Below, piece by piece: positions 36,520 to 49,721 of a stretch of DNA of 64,000 nucleotides. Positions within the stretch are counted from its first letter, which is position 1, and every line of letters begins with the position of its first letter. The DNA lies in contig VZSR01002121.1 in the NCBI GenBank assembly GCA_013398615.1, positions 571,071-635,070 on the forward strand, in the 5' to 3' direction. The position numbers and the translations under genes are program-made. This stretch comes from Brachypodius melanocephalos (lineage: Eukaryota > Chordata > Aves > Passeriformes > Pycnonotidae). The notes under the pieces were generated by a model. It ran no database searches. It saw only the letters and a program-made list of their open reading frames with translations, and was not told the origin of the DNA.

Positions 36520-38600
36520 GGTCTTGCTGGAGGGTGTTGATGTGTTTTGGGGCATGGTTGTGTTCTTCCTTTGTTTATTGTGTGTTCAAAACCCAGCAAA
36601 TTGGGAGACCCTGCAGGTTCAGTCATTGCCGTGTCCATCTGTTAGCACTGCTGTTTGTTTTCTTTGATTTAACTCTGATCATCTCTGTGTTTTTTGGCAG
36701 AATAACCATTTATGGCACTGTGCTTGTGTCCCTTGAGCGAGCCTGCCTGTGTCGTGCCCTACAAGCAGGTCATTGTGCATCGCAAGCCTTTTCCCTTTAT
36801 CCTGTGGTAGCTGGGTTAGCATTACAGCGCAGCCAGTGAGGTCTGGGCTGTCTGCAGAGCTGCTAGAGGCATCTGTGAGAGTGCTCTCCACTGGGAGAAC
36901 ATCCAGAAGGAGCATCCAGAGGGAAGGGCCCATTAGACAACCCAAAAAGCACGCTGGTGTGCCTGACCTGGTCAAGGTTTGTCCAAGGACAAATGCCCTG
37001 CAGCAGAGAGAGCACGGCCTTGCCCACTGCAGCCTTGTCCCAGGCCTACCACACCCATTGTGTTGCCTCATGACAAAGACTCCTCTCGGATTCAGGCCAG
37101 ATTAAACTGCCATTGTGCAGCTGAGTGTTGAAAGCAAGGCTCACAAACCTCATCCCTGCTTGGGACTGAGAGCAGAGGTTATCCAGGTAGGCATAAACAC
37201 TCCTGTCTGTCCGGAGAGTGTGCAAGTTGCACTCAATCAGTGTGCAGGCATGCAGTAATTCAGGATGGCGAAAGAAGGGAAAAGCCTTCTGGAATGCAGT
37301 CCATGAGCAGGAAAATGAATAATTAAAATATGCATAAGTAGCTTGTGTTTTTCCCCTAACACGTGAAGTGGTTAGATATAATCCTATGGATCACTGAGGA
37401 GAATGCAGTGGAGAGGGAGAACCTGAGCCAACCAGAGTTACTAGGGCACTTATTAGAAGACTTTTGGTTTTAAAATATAAAAATTGTGAAATGCTTTTGT
37501 TGCTTGGAGCTCACAGTTGAGGAAGTGAGAGTTGGTGCTGAGGTGAAGTATGTAGCTCTCCTTTGGTCAGTCAGACTGTTGATGTCTCTGTTTGTTACTG
37601 AACCAGGTTTTTCCAATTACCTGCTCTAGTCTGGGCACATCAGTATCCTTCAGAGACCAGTCCTACTTGTTCCAAGCTGCCTGTGACCAAGGAAGCTGGA
37701 CAGTGTTTGGAGCTGTGGAGAGTGGTTTAGTGCAAGAAGCGTGTCTGACAGGTCTGTTCTAGAGACCCTGCAAACACTTCATGTAAAAAGTATGACTATT
37801 CTCATTAAGCACAGTCACTTCTTGGGGAGGCAGCGATGGGCTTTTCTGGCAGAAATGAAGGAATCTGCTGCTACAGGAGGAAACAGTTTACCTGCTCTTT
37901 CAGTGTGTGTTTCCTCAGTGCTTGTGCCTGGCCAGCTCTGGACTTGTGCCCCGCAGCTCCAGCCAGCAATCCCATGCCTCGCTCCGGCCGGTGGGCTGCC
38001 TTGCTTCCAGGGCTGTGCGCAGGCAGGCTGAATGGAAAGTGATTAGCACTTTAGCTAATTTAGCTTGCAGGGCCTGGGATCAAAGGCCTCCCGCTGGCAG
38101 TCGCTGATGAAGAACATCATCCATTATCTTTGTGTCTGATCGTTTCCTAATCTCGGCACTAGCTGTTCCCGAAGTTCCTCTTCTGGATGGCAGGGACTGA
38201 GGGACGGGGAGGACCAGGGGCGGGACATGAGCAGAGCAGGGACTGGTCTCTGCACTCTGAACTCCAGTGTAGCATCCTGAGGGTGAATATCATCCTGGAA
38301 GTAATATAAGACCTACATTGTGAAGGGGAGGAAACATCACATTTTCACATCCTGTTTTGTTTTGCTCACCTTTGTTTTGCTGGATTTTTATTCTTCTGTG
38401 CTGTCAGATTCCAGGTCTCGCTCTAAAACTGTACCTTTTGCCTGCACGATTATGCCCACAGGTAATAGGAAACCAGGGTTTCAAAAGAAAACCTGATGCC
38501 ATTGCTAGATAATAGCAGTTTCCTAAATAAATGTGTGGTTGCCCCGGGGGTTAGGTTGTTACCAGATGCACCTTTTCTTGATTGGTGAGAACAGGAGATG
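36520..38600. other. spacer between MTHFD2L and EPGN
   Basis: About 2 kb with no supported exon. Open frames overlap on both strands near 36.7-37.1 kb and 37.8-38.1 kb and show no family motifs. EPGN regulatory elements may lie here but none can be assigned. Confidence 0.55.
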
Positions 38601-38611
38601 ACGCTTCCTGG

Positions 38612-38619
38612 CATATAAG
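38612..38619 (+). promoter_or_regulatory. EPGN: TATA-like box of EPGN
   Basis: CATATAAG lies 97 bases before the EPGN start codon, which predicts transcription start near 38,645 and a short 5' UTR. No CpG island is present, in line with a tissue-restricted gene. Inferred from motif and spacing. Confidence 0.55.
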
Positions 38620-38708
38620 TGCAAGAGAAAACACGGGAGCACAGATAAGCAGAGCAAGCAAGCCACCTGGAAAGAAGACCTGAGAAGGTGTTAAAGCAGT
38701 TGCCTGCC

Positions 38709-38745
38709 ATGGCATTTGGAATGCTAATCTATATTTTGCTGAAAG
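38709..38745 (+). CDS. EPGN: EPGN exon 1 (start of signal peptide)
   Basis: It encodes 12 hydrophobic residues and one base. The ATG context is cctgccATGg. The donor is gaaag|gtaggt. The signal peptide continues in exon 2. Confidence 0.85.
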
Positions 38746-40258
38746 GTAGGTTTGGAAGAGGCTTTTCTGTGTTGTGAGGTCCGAGGCTTTGTTAAACAGC
38801 CTTCTGAAATATGCGGTGGGGTGGGAGGCGTGCAGAGACATTGCCAAGCAGAGCTACTTCAGCCGTTTGAAACCTGGATGAAAATTTAACAGATAGGGTA
38901 TAATTTAGACTCTTTGAAAATAAGCTACTTCAACTGGTAAATAGGTGTAGGTTGTAGCATGCTACATGTATCTGTGTTGTAAATTGTGCAAGATAATAGA
39001 ATGGAAAACAGGATGGATTTGTATTTGGGAAATTTGCAAGCCATCGTTTGTTGTCCCACAATCATAATTACGCTGTGTCAAAAGGAAGTTTGAGGCAAGA
39101 GTGTTTTAAATGAATTGTTATTATACTGCTGTCTTCTCTGGGGTTTGTTTGAAGTGCATCTTGTATGAAATGCTTTCTGGGTGAAATGAACCTTGAATAG
39201 ATATACTGAGTTTTTCTGTTCCAGTAAGCATCTATTTGCATTACACAGCAATGGGGGCACTGAGTGAAGAGTCAGCTATTACTGCTTCATCCCTCAGCAC
39301 TGACTTATGGAATAATTGGACAAAAAACAACGCTGAAGGTATTGATTTTTTTTTTTTTTTTTTGGTTCTGTTTGTCTCTGTTAATCTGTCAGTTAGGAAA
39401 AGCCCCCCACCAACAAACCAAAACCTCCACCAAAATCTGTGGTGTTAGCTGCTCTGATGCTCCAGCCCTTGGACGCTGTTGGATTTGTGAGTTTTATTTG
39501 TGAGATGAGCCTCTCTGGAGTAAGAGCTGCCACCCAGCTGGGGTAGGCTCAGCAATGAGCAGCTGAAGGATCATTAAACTCAAGTTCAGTCATAATTTGA
39601 AGAAGACATTTTAAGGCTGATGATCTGGGTTTCTGATGGCAGTTTCTGTTACTTTTACCTGGTGCTTGGTTTCTGTCTGTCCTCAGTGGGCACCTTAATG
39701 CGCAGAAGTGAGAATGAACAGGCACAACTTTGACCAATGCCTCTCCCGAGTTCTTACTCAGTAGTTTCTTTGTTGCAGTTTTGCTTTTGGCTGTCTGCGC
39801 TTTCACAGCCCTCCTCAGAGTGTTGGCTCTCTCCCTCCTTCCTTTCTCTTTTCTGACTGAAATGTGAACTCAGGCTCTTTCACCTGCCAACATCTGAGAG
39901 CAGAGCTGTGTTTATCCTGCCAGCTGCATTCTTGATGTTACCTGAGATGCTGGTGATGTCATTGCTTTCAGAGAGCCATGCGATCTGGGAATGAGGTTTT
40001 GGCAGGTCAGTAAAGGAGGAGAGGAATACTTTTTATGTGTCTCTGTACTTTAAAAGGCATATAAACATGCATACAAATCATTTTCTATTAATTCTAAGTC
40101 ATCACAGGATGTCTTCTAAGCTTTTTTAGTAGATCCATAAGGTTTTTTATTATTTTCTCCTAACAAGTCCAGCTGTTTTATTTTAATTTCTAATCTCTCT
40201 TAGTGGTACAGTGTTATATATACATTCATCCATACACATACTATATGTGTGGGTTCCT

Positions 40259-40294
<36 letters not shown>

Positions 40295-43200
40295 TAAAAT
40301 ATGTTTACACGCTTGTATGCATGTGAAGTCAGTCAGGTGCTGCTTTTTGACCGCAGTACTTTGGTTTATCAGTGCAGCACTGTTGTCTGGTTTAGTCTGT
40401 GACACGATTCTTGCAGAGCTGCATACAGCCAACAGGAGGATAATGAACTGGGAATACGCTGTGGCTCGTTAAGTGCCCTGTTTGTGTTGTTTCTGGAAAG
40501 CAGGAGCGATGGGTCATGTTTCAACTTTACAGGGTCACAGCCATGTCTGCAGCAGTCTGTGAACCTTTGTGGCAGCTGGAGCTGTGGTAGTCAACTGGAC
40601 ACCAGCATTTTCCTTTGAGAGACTTCCACTCAAAGGTAGAAATCAAATTCACAGATATTCAAGCACACATTTACACAGGGAGTTAAAAGTATATTCTGGT
40701 GGACCTCTTACAAAGCCAGTGAAAAGTAAATAAACAGCCTTTCCAGAAAGAAGATTGAAAAGAAATGCTTAAAAAGACACCAGAGAAACCCACTGAATCT
40801 CTCCAGTTTCCTGGTAGCTTCTATTCCTGTGCACTGTAAGTTCATAGTAAGATTTACTGCCAGGGTTCAGTAATCCTGGGTTCTAAGAACATGAATTCCT
40901 GATTCAGTATCACTGGAGGAACTGGCAGTTTCTTGTGGGATTGAAATCATATGGGGACTGAGGTGCTGTTTGTGGAAAACCATTAATTTCTGCTCCATCT
41001 CTCTGCCTGCTATTTAGAAGATCTGGTCCTATTTCCTTCTTTAATGTCGCATGGGCTTTACTTGGCACCAGCGCTGGGGCCGGGGAATTTTAGGCTCAGT
41101 GATTAGCTGAAAGGGGGGAAAGGTCATGGACAGAGCTGGGAGCTGGCACAGCATGGACAAAGAGCTTTCAGTGGTATTAGGGCTGACAGACAGCCTTCGC
41201 AGCAAAATGGGCAGCCAGGAGTAGGGAAGGTCTTGGTTGCACTGGGAAAAAAAGGGAATCTCTTGATTGCCATCAGCTGGTTCCTTGCAGCCTGTATAGG
41301 AGGCCCTGGACATGGGGCTGAGCCCTTCCCTGCCTCCCCTTTCCCACTGCCTTTCCTCCCTGATGCACCATACTTGAGGAGTGAGCTGTCATGGTCTTAC
41401 TGGCTGACTCCTTTTGTTGCCAGTCTGTTAGTTTTGGCAAGCCCAGGCTCCCAAGTACCTGTAGCCTTGATTTCATGTCAGATCTTGCCAGGTGTATCTA
41501 TTTGAATGACTCAGTTGCAGGCAGCTGTCAAGTGCTTACACGGCATGTTTCTCTCTCCTCACGTGACATGAAAGGGCACATGGACCTGTTTATTCAACAG
41601 CTTGTTTAGTATCTAGGCGGACAGTATGATAGGAATTAACATAATGCTCTGGGGCAGACTAGGAAATCATCCTTTTTGTTTTCGAGACTCATTCTTTCAG
41701 AGGTAATTTGTACTTTTGCAACGTCAAAATAATTAGCACATGGAATTTTTGCGTGTAGACTAAATAGCTGATCTTACCCACAATGGACCAAGCTGCTCCT
41801 CCTGACAGCGACGAAGGAATGTGTTCGTTTGTCTCAAGTGCTTTCTAGGCAGGCCGCTGCTCCAGGCTGACCTGGGTTTGTAATGACAACAGCACTCAGG
41901 GAAGACATTCCTGTGCCTGCACAAAGCCAGCTTTCCTGCAGATGGGGGTAGGTGGAAGTCTGCCACCTCTCGGCAGCGCTGGCGTGAGCGAAAAGGGATT
42001 TCGGGATGTGGAAATCCACCTGGTGGAAGTTGGGGTAGAGATTTTGTGTCTCTGGGATGTGAATTTGCACCTTCCTCGTGTTTTTTTCTTTCTTCCCCTC
42101 GTGGAAGAGATGGAAATGTAAAACTGAACCTGTGCAATAGACACCTTCTCAGGGCCTAGCAGAAGAGTGGTACTTTGGGCAGTGGGAAATGCTGGCTAAA
42201 GGCTCGCATTGAAGGGTTATTTACAGTGATTTTCTGGTGTACTTTGTGCTGAAATGGTGGTTCAAAACAGTTGGTGCCCGAGTGTTTGAGGAGGCTCCTG
42301 GAAAAAGTGTGAATGTGCCATTGTCTATTTTCTGAAACTCTTCCCTGCAGAGCTTAGGTAGCTATTCTGCAGGTACTTTAGACCTAACCAGAATGGGCTT
42401 TTGCAGGTCCCCAGCATCCTGGATCACCTGGGCAAGCTGAGCTCGGCAGCTGTGCTGATCACATGCTTTCCATTGTGCTTTCCTTGTCAGAAAACAGTGT
42501 ACAGTGCTCCTCTGCAGCCAGTAGGGTCATCCATCTCTTGTCCCAAAATCTATCTTTTCTTCATGAAAACTGCCCTTTCTTAACTTCTTCCTTCCATGTC
42601 CTGGTCCTTTGCTGACTGTGCTCTTAGCCAACAAGCCTGCTATGAGAGCTTGTCAGCAGCATTCCTAGAACTGGCCAGAAAAGAGCCAGAGCTGGATACT
42701 AGAGCTCCTATTTAGCCATCACCAACCACCTCCCTTGTGCTGTGTTTCTAGGCCCCACAGTGTGAAGAGAAACTTGTGGGTAACTTTTTCTCCGTGGAAG
42801 GATGCATAAGATGCCCTTTTCTCAGCCATTTGAAGTTCATTCTAAAACAAGACATGCTTCATCCACCTCTGTAGCTTTTCCTGAGAAAGCGCACTAAGCC
42901 AACATGTAATTTTTCAAGCAGATCTGAATTGTCACTTGTTCTCCCTAAGTCTCTTGCTAAGGTGGAAGTCTGATTACTCTGTCAGGTTTGAGGCACTGTT
43001 CTCAAAGGAATCGTGTTTGATCTGCGTGTCAGTGATAGCATCATGCCTTTTGGGTGTCCAAACCACATCATTCACAGCCGGAGTTGAGAGCTGCTCTAGC
43101 AAGAGCAGCTTTTGCCATTGCTTGTCATCTCTGATAAAGCTGCAGAGAGGAGGAAGAAAAAAAACCCCAAAACCATTAGAAGAGCACACAAAAGAGGTTC

Positions 43201-45726
43201 CTGCCATTAAATGGCTCAGGCTGGAACTTGATTGGGAATTTAGGGGGTTGGTGCTGTTAATCCTGAAAAGTGTGTGGTGGGATCACAAGCTGCCCTCAAG
43301 GGGGCTCAAAGCTTCTGTCTGTAGCAATGATTCCATTGAGTGTGCTATATCCAGACCTTGATTCAGCACTTAGTCAGAAAGGAAGGGTTCTGCTTGCTGT
43401 ACATTTGTTGAGTCACCTTTGTTGAGCAGACCTTGTCACCTTGCTGCAAGATGTTATTTTTCTTGTGGTCATAACTGAAAGCTAGTGTTGACATGCACTC
43501 GGTTAGGAAATCACCTTCAAGTGTCACTGAGGCAGTCCCCTGAAATAGTAAGTCATTGCTTGGACACCCCACCCCACCAGTGATTCCTGTAACTGGGTAG
43601 AGAGACCAGTTGGAACAGATGTTTGCAGTGATGGTGAAGCTTTGGAGCTTTCTCCTCACCTGCTGCACCCCTGTTCCCATGACTTCTTTATTCCCATTTG
43701 AGCCACCGTGAAAAAGGGAATAAGGTAGCATTTTCTGTTCAAGAAGTATGCTTGCTGACCCAGTTGCATAGAATTTAGCACAAGTTCAGAACCTTGGTAG
43801 CCATGCTTTTGCACAAAAAAACCATCCAGGCAGTCTAGGCAGCTTACAATTGTCATGGGACATTCAGCTAACATTAAACCGTGGAGAAGGGAGGGGAGGG
43901 AGGAGTCCCAGCATTCATCCTCACACATGGCTGCAGAGCTGGCAGGCAGGAGCCCTAGAAATGCATTAGTATGTCTTGAGATAAGGAAAAGATTAATTAA
44001 CTATTAATTGAATTCAGACTGGGAAGGATACTGAGACTAATGCAGTGCTCTCCTTGGGTCCTAAACCCCTGCTATTCCTGGGATAGTTTTTCTGATTGGA
44101 TTGCAGGTTGGATAGTGCTGACGTTAGCCTGTGTGAATCTCCCGTAGTCATTTCTGTACACGTTCCTCAAGAGCAAGTGATTTATTTACAGTTTGTGCTT
44201 TCTCAGAGCTGTGCTGGACTGTCTCAGAAGCTTGCTCTGTTCAGTGCTGACTGAATCAGCTCACAAGACACTGCACAGTAAATTGCTTTACTGTTTGCTG
44301 CACACAGTGTCTGTTCTGCTCAAGGTGTGAAAATATGTTCAAACGATGTTTTGTCCTAAACATAACATGACTATTCTGTTTCACAGTAGATTATACAGAG
44401 CAGCCAAAGCTCTTGAAGCTGATGCAGACCTGCCTTGAGGAACACCACAGCTATTGTATCAATGGGCTCTGCGCCTTCCACAGCGAACTGAGGAAGCCCA
44501 TATGCAAGTAAGGAACACTGCCTATTATATCCTTCTTCAAAAATGACACTGGCATTGATTCTTTATGTGCTGCATATGCAGCCTCACAGTGTCAGTTAGG
44601 TATTTGCAGAATTAAAGTTTGGCACAGACCTGGCTGCTGTGATGCGTCAGGACAAGGCTGTAGTGCTGTGCTAGTGTAAAACTAAGGAAGGGAGAGGGAA
44701 TTCGCAGCTTTGTAAGTCACTGCCATGGTGCCATCTGAAATCACAGCTGGTGCTGGATTAAGTAGTAGAGGAATGAATAGATGTTCACAGTGAATACTAA
44801 AAGGGAACAGGATCTTCCAACATATCTGCTACAACTCCCTTATTCCACAGCCAGAAACCAGTCAGGACCATGGTGTCCTTACAATTCTCTAGAATGCCTA
44901 GTGGGCAGCCTTGGCCCTTGGAAACATTACAGCAGCTAAGGATCAGCAGAGCACAGTGCTCTTGATCCACACCCTGCACGATGAGGGGATGTTTAGACTG
45001 TGTTGCTGCTGTGACTGCAGTACTCGAGCTAGCTTTAAACTAGATAAACTGGGACAACTGGTAGTCTTGGTGGAGGGAAAAGGTTCTGAGTGAGCACCAG
45101 ATTTGACCCCTCCTTGTTTAGACTTCTTGTGATTTGTTTAAAACTGATGAAAACTAATGTGTGTTCGAAACAGAAAGCAAAACAAGTTCTGAATAATTTT
45201 TGCATGATGTGTATTTATTTTGTAGGTGCCTTGCAGGTTATAATGGAGAGAGGTGTGAACATTTAACACTAAATTCATATGCACATAATTCTTATGAGCG
45301 CTACATTGCTGTGGGAATTGGTGTGGGAATACTGACCAGTGGAATACTCGCCATCATCTACTGCTATGTAAGAAAGAGGTATGGGAAATCTGGAACCTTC
45401 TGACTACATTGATCTGAATTTCAGTGGGCAGAGTTTTGAGGGCCCTGGGATTGTGTTTTTCTCTGATAGTAATCTGTGGTGTGATCTTAAAGGAGCTAAC
45501 ACTCTATACCTCTGATTTCCGATCTACCAGTGGGGCTGGTGGTGTAGCTGTCTGAAACATGGGGTTCCTCTGGGGTGCCTAAGTGAGTTAGGGGATCAGA
45601 TTTTGGTTCTGTGCAGGCTGCTGCAGCTTCAGGTTTGGCCGATACAAATCATGTGACGGTGTCCGCTTTAGATGCAGGAAACTGAGATCACCCTACAAAG
45701 TGTGCGTGGGCGAGACGGCGTTGTGA
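38709..45726 (+). CDS. EPGN: epigen precursor (EGF-family EGFR ligand), five exons, 159 aa
   Basis: Exons are 38,709-38,745, 39,225-39,338, 44,387-44,507, 45,226-45,378 and 45,672-45,726, in continuous frame across four GT-AG introns. The product is a small type I membrane precursor whose ectodomain is shed to activate EGFR on epithelial cells. Visible features: a hydrophobic signal peptide (about 1-24), an acidic/Ser-rich propeptide with one N-W-T glycosylation sequon (43-45), and an EGF domain with six cysteines at 66, 74, 79, 90, 92 and 101 (spacing CX7CX4CX10CXCX8C). These are followed by the conserved ERCEHLTL segment, a Gly/Ile-rich transmembrane helix (about 117-138) and a short basic tail with two cysteines. 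The split of the EGF domain between two exons is typical of EGFR ligands. The tail (R-C-R-K-L-R-S-P-Y) and the location after MTHFD2L separate it from EREG, AREG and BTC. Confidence 0.95.
38746..39224 (+). other. EPGN: EPGN intron 1
   Basis: A 479-base intron with no recognisable feature. Confidence 0.75.
39225..39338 (+). CDS. EPGN: EPGN exon 2 (end of signal peptide, propeptide)
   Basis: It encodes residues 13-50 and one base of 51. The AMGALSEESAIT stretch aligns with the corresponding region of mammalian epigen. It carries the only N-glycosylation sequon (N43). The acceptor is ctgttccag and the donor is gtattg, followed by a long T run. Confidence 0.88.
39339..44386 (+). other. EPGN: EPGN intron 2
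   Basis: A 5.0 kb intron with a T run at about 39,346-39,363 and a (TA)n(CA)n microsatellite at 40,259-40,294. No further exon is seen. Confidence 0.7.
40259..40294. repeat. compound (TA)n(CA)n microsatellite
   Basis: About eleven TA units run directly into about seven CA units, inside EPGN intron 2. Confidence 0.95.
44387..44507 (+). CDS. EPGN: EPGN exon 3 (first part of the EGF domain)
   Basis: It encodes residues 51-90 plus two bases of 91, with EGF cysteines 1-4 (66, 74, 79, 90). The acceptor is tttcacag and the donor is gtaagg. Confidence 0.95.
44508..45225 (+). other. EPGN: EPGN intron 3
   Basis: A 718-base intron splitting the EGF domain between its fourth and fifth cysteines. No repeat or extra exon is recognisable. 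Confidence 0.75.
45226..45378 (+). CDS. EPGN: EPGN exon 4 (end of EGF domain and transmembrane helix)
   Basis: It encodes residues 91-141 and two bases of 142: EGF cysteines 5 and 6 (92, 101), the juxtamembrane cleavage region and the transmembrane helix ending YCYVRKR. The acceptor is ttttgtag and the donor is gtatgg. Confidence 0.95.
45672..45726 (+). CDS. EPGN: EPGN exon 5 (cytoplasmic tail)
   Basis: It encodes the last 17 residues, with a CRKLRSPYKVC core that matches the tail of mammalian epigen, and a TGA stop. The acceptor is cgctttag. Confidence 0.88.
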
Positions 45727-47280
45727 AGCCCTGGCGCTGGAACACTCCCCAGTTTGCCTGCCAAGGAGGAAGGCCCCTGCGCCATCGGACAGGTACCCCG
45801 GCCTCGCTGAGGAGAGGAACTCGAGGGAATGGCGGAGGAGTTGCGCGAAGGGATCTCCCGCAGGACTGACAGGCTCTGTGTGTTGTTGAAGAAAGACTTC
45901 CTCTCTTGGGTGAGGGTGGCTCATGCTCAGGTCCCAGCAGCTGAGGACACTGGCAGGCCTCTCGGCCCTGTCCTGTGCCCCGTGTTTGCCATGGGGAGGA
46001 CTGGTTGGTTTTAGCTGTTTTCAGTCATTTCAAGTGCTCGTACAGTGTTCTGCTTTGGTCTTTTGTTTGGTTTTGTTTGGTTTTGTTTTCTTCTTTCTTC
46101 TCCTCTGGAGGATAAGCACCACCTCCCTTACAGTGGAGCAGTATTCTGGACATCATGCACTGACCACAAACCATTTGGGTTCTGATTTTGGTGTCTGCTG
46201 GCTGTGTGTGTGGATAAACAGCCCTCTCCCAACCCAACAGTTACCTTTGGTGTGCTGTGCCAAGTATGGGCTTCTGGTGCCATAAAGGACAAAAAATGCT
46301 TTGGACTGAGGCAAATGTCTGGTTCTCGAAACCTTCCTTAAATTAGAATATAGGGGGTAGGCAATTCCTGGAAAATTAGACCATAACACCTTTGGACATG
46401 GCATGTTCTTATTGTTTCCATAAGCAAAGCAACCAGACGTCTTTCTCAAAATGGATTATGGAGTGTGCTCGTGACAAAGAACTCTCCTCTTCCCAAACAT
46501 CCAGTAGCAGCTCCTCACTTCCGTGGAATTTCAGGTAGAACATTGCCTTGCTGCACCCTGACTCCTGCACAAGACTTGAATTGCTAGAGAAGATGGAATT
46601 TCATTATGAAACTTCAATACAGCTTTTCCCAGGAAACAGACTTTCTCTATTCCATTTGCAAATAATGGGCACAATGTGACCACTCAAATAAGAAAGAAAT
46701 TATTCTAGGGATTCGGTTCCACCTTGGACTAATACATTCCGTATTGGAGGCTTGGTTCTATTCATCTTATCTACAGAGAACTGGGAAGTTACAAAGATTT
46801 GGTTCAAGGAAAAGGGAAGAAAATTCATTCTGAAGATGGTGGCACTAACTGGGACTTCTCACTGACAGCTGGAGTGTTTTTCAGTGCCGATGTGACTAGA
46901 GATGGCTCTCAGAGATTTTCATTTCAGCTGTTGCACATTGTAGACTCATCTGCTGTGCTCAGCCATCTACCAGAGAAAGGCAGTTGGTACTCTGAGATCT
47001 TGTGGGGTAATACTGCCCTGCTGAAAGCTCAGTTTCTTTTTATGTGAGTTAATTTTCACAACAAGGATGCATGTTGTTTGTTGAAAAATCTGTGTATTTG
47101 CGAGACTACGGTGACAACGCTGAAATGTGTATGAACGGTGGGGTTTGAAAGGGTAAAAGTGTGTGTGGCACTTGAATGGTCTGAAGTTCAGGGGACTTCT
47201 CATGTGGGGATCCTGATCAGTTGCTGAGCCATCTTGGCTCTGTGATACCAGTGAATAAAACAGCACATCACACACTGCCT
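45727..47280 (+). other. EPGN: possible 3' UTR of EPGN
   Basis: The first AATAAA after the stop codon that I find is at 47,254-47,259, which would give a UTR of about 1.5 kb. The downstream element is not convincing and an earlier variant signal could be used, so the end is uncertain. Confidence 0.35.
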
Positions 47281-48404
47281 GGAATCCTGTGTAACACAGG
47301 GAGCAAGCAGCATATGCACACACAGAAAGGATTGCTGGTTGGGAGTGGATGGACACCAGTCCTCCCCTCTGCACATTGACACCAGCGTTTTCCAACTCTC
47401 AGCCTTTTTGTCGTCTTCATCTCCAGTCAAATCTTCAAATCTTTGCACTATTTGCTCCTTTCCATTCTTCTGACCCTTTTTTAGGTTCCACTGCCAGATA
47501 GCTTGTGCTTTTCACAGATTTCAAGTCAGCTTTCAGCAGTGGCCCTAACATTTTCTGTCACACATGTGGTGAGAGGGCAATTAGGTGTAAATTACAGTCT
47601 GCACATCCTCACAAACAAAAAACACCCTTCACCCATCTCACATGGAAATTGAAAATGTGCACGTTATTAGGAAAACACAGTGAGAGATCTTTCTCATTGA
47701 TCTCTGGAGAAAATTGTAGAGCTGAATATCCAAAGGATGAAAAGCCTTAGAGTTCTTGTCACGTGAGTGAGTCTCCCTCTCCCCAGTGAATTGTCTCTTC
47801 CTGTGCTCACACTGCTGGTGTTGGATTCACTTCCCAAGGACCAGCTCTTCTCCATTCAGAGGCTGTGTCTTGGAGCACACACAGGCTCTACACCACTGGC
47901 TCAGGGATACGTGCACTTGTCACAGAAGTTCTAAGGGCACGAGTTGGAACCACTGGACTTCACCGTGCCCACAGAAAACTGTTGGAGAGAGATGCATTTT
48001 GTTTGCACATCCTCTTAGTGATGTTTGTTACACCCTTTGTGTACCAGAGGCCAAGCAGGTGCCCTGCAGGATGTGCAAGTGCCTCTTCAGTGGTATTTAT
48101 TCATTGCAGTGAGCCATTTTGTACCTACAGCAACATACACTGCCACGATTTTTTCAGTGTTTGGTTACACACAAGTGAAAAGGAAGGTGTACTTAGGGGC
48201 CACAATTTAGCAGGAGACTGCATAGTGAAATATGTTTTTCTACTTGGCTTCCAGGCCCTTAGGTGGCTTTGGAAGTGAGAGTTTCCTGATATTTTTCTGC
48301 TAGTGGAAGAAAAACTGGAGACTGAAACACCAGATAAGCCTGTGCCATGCAAAATGAGACTTCGTGTCAGGGCAGAATGAGAATAAAATGGAAACATGAA
48401 GATA

Positions 48405-48582
48405 GGAAGGAAGGAAGGAAGGAAGGAAGGAAGGAAGGAAGGAAGGAAGGAAGGAAGGAAGGAAGGAAGGAAGGAAGGAAGGAAGGAAGGAAGGAAGGAA
48501 GGAAGGAAGGAAGGAAGGAAGGAAGGAAGGAAGGAAGGAAGGAAGGAAGGAAGGAAGGAAGGAAGGAAGGAAGGAAGGAAGA
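48405..48582. repeat. (GGAA)n microsatellite, about 44 units
   Basis: A perfect or near-perfect tetranucleotide array of about 178 bases, about 2.7 kb past the EPGN stop. It creates long, meaningless open frames of repeated Arg-Lys-Glu-Gly on one strand and Pro-Ser-Phe-Leu on the other. Confidence 0.98.
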
Positions 48583-49721
48583 CTCTTGCTTGCTTTATTT
48601 TAGTTTTCTTTTTCCAAGTGGTATCACGGCTTCCAGCACTGGGTTCCTTGCCACCTGGGTGCTGTGTGCCCATCCTGCAGAAGCACAGCCTCAGAGCAGG
48701 CCCCAGCTGTCTGTGAGGCATCGCTGCACGACTGACTCACAGTGCACTTTGGCTGAGGGAATCTGCATAGCCTCAGATCGCTTCATGGAGTCAGCCCTGC
48801 TGAGCCTTGCCTTGATCAGTGACAGATGCTGCCAGCCTGCAATGGTATGCTGCTGCTTACGGTGCTGAATTTCCTGCAGAACTGGCCTGTCAGAGGATCA
48901 GGATCATCTTTCCTAGCTCATTTATCAGGCTCAGACTCTTTCTGTAGTGGCATAATTAAGAGAGTCATAAGCTTCTCCTTCTCATTCCAGCTGCACGTGC
49001 CAAAAACTGTTATTTCAAGGGAAGCCCCTGTGTTTGTGTGATTTTTAGGCAGGGCTTCCTCAGCTGTGAGGGGCAGCAGCCCAGCAGGGCCAAGCCAGAG
49101 ACATCAAAGACTGGGATCTTCCTTTCTGAAGGACAGAGCACTTGCCCTGTGAATGATCCAGGTTGGTGGAACCACACTGGCTTTTCCTGCAGCACATCTC
49201 TCAAGCTGAGTTACCCTTAAGCCACCCAACCCTGCACCTGCTTCACTGGCATCTGCAGCCACTGTGGAGATGTGCTGGGCTGCCACTGGAGCATCTTCCC
49301 TGAATTCAATTCCCATTTTCTGCTCAGGTGTGTGGGTGGCCTGCAGTTTCCCTGATTCCAGCAAGGTCTGTTTCGAACAGTGAGATGCAAGCCTGGGGAA
49401 AGGTGGCTTTAAAGACACTACCTTTGGTTTTGGAGAGAAGTGTAAGGAGCTGGATTGATGCTCGAAGTGCGCAGTGTTCCTGTTCTGCACACTGGTGGCT
49501 AGGAGGGAGGTGGGAGACAGTTTTCCCTTGGAAGACTTTCTCTTATTCAAAGTAACCCACAGTATATTTGGATAATGACACACCAGGGTTTCTTCTCCAT
49601 CCCACTTACAGTAAAAGTACCAATCTGATTCGTGCTGCTGCAGCAGTGCAGTCCTGCCTTGTGTTTGTGTCCTGAGAACCAGCTGTGAAACTGATTACTT
49701 CCTAGCAACTCTCAACTTCAC

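Noticed and set aside
36679..37105. Overlapping open frames on both strands after MTHFD2L
   Set aside because: Considered as an exon or retroviral remnant, but no motif, splice pattern or repeat signature could be found.
48125..48868. Open frames of repeated RKEG or PSFL residues
   Set aside because: They are direct translations of the GGAA microsatellite and not proteins.
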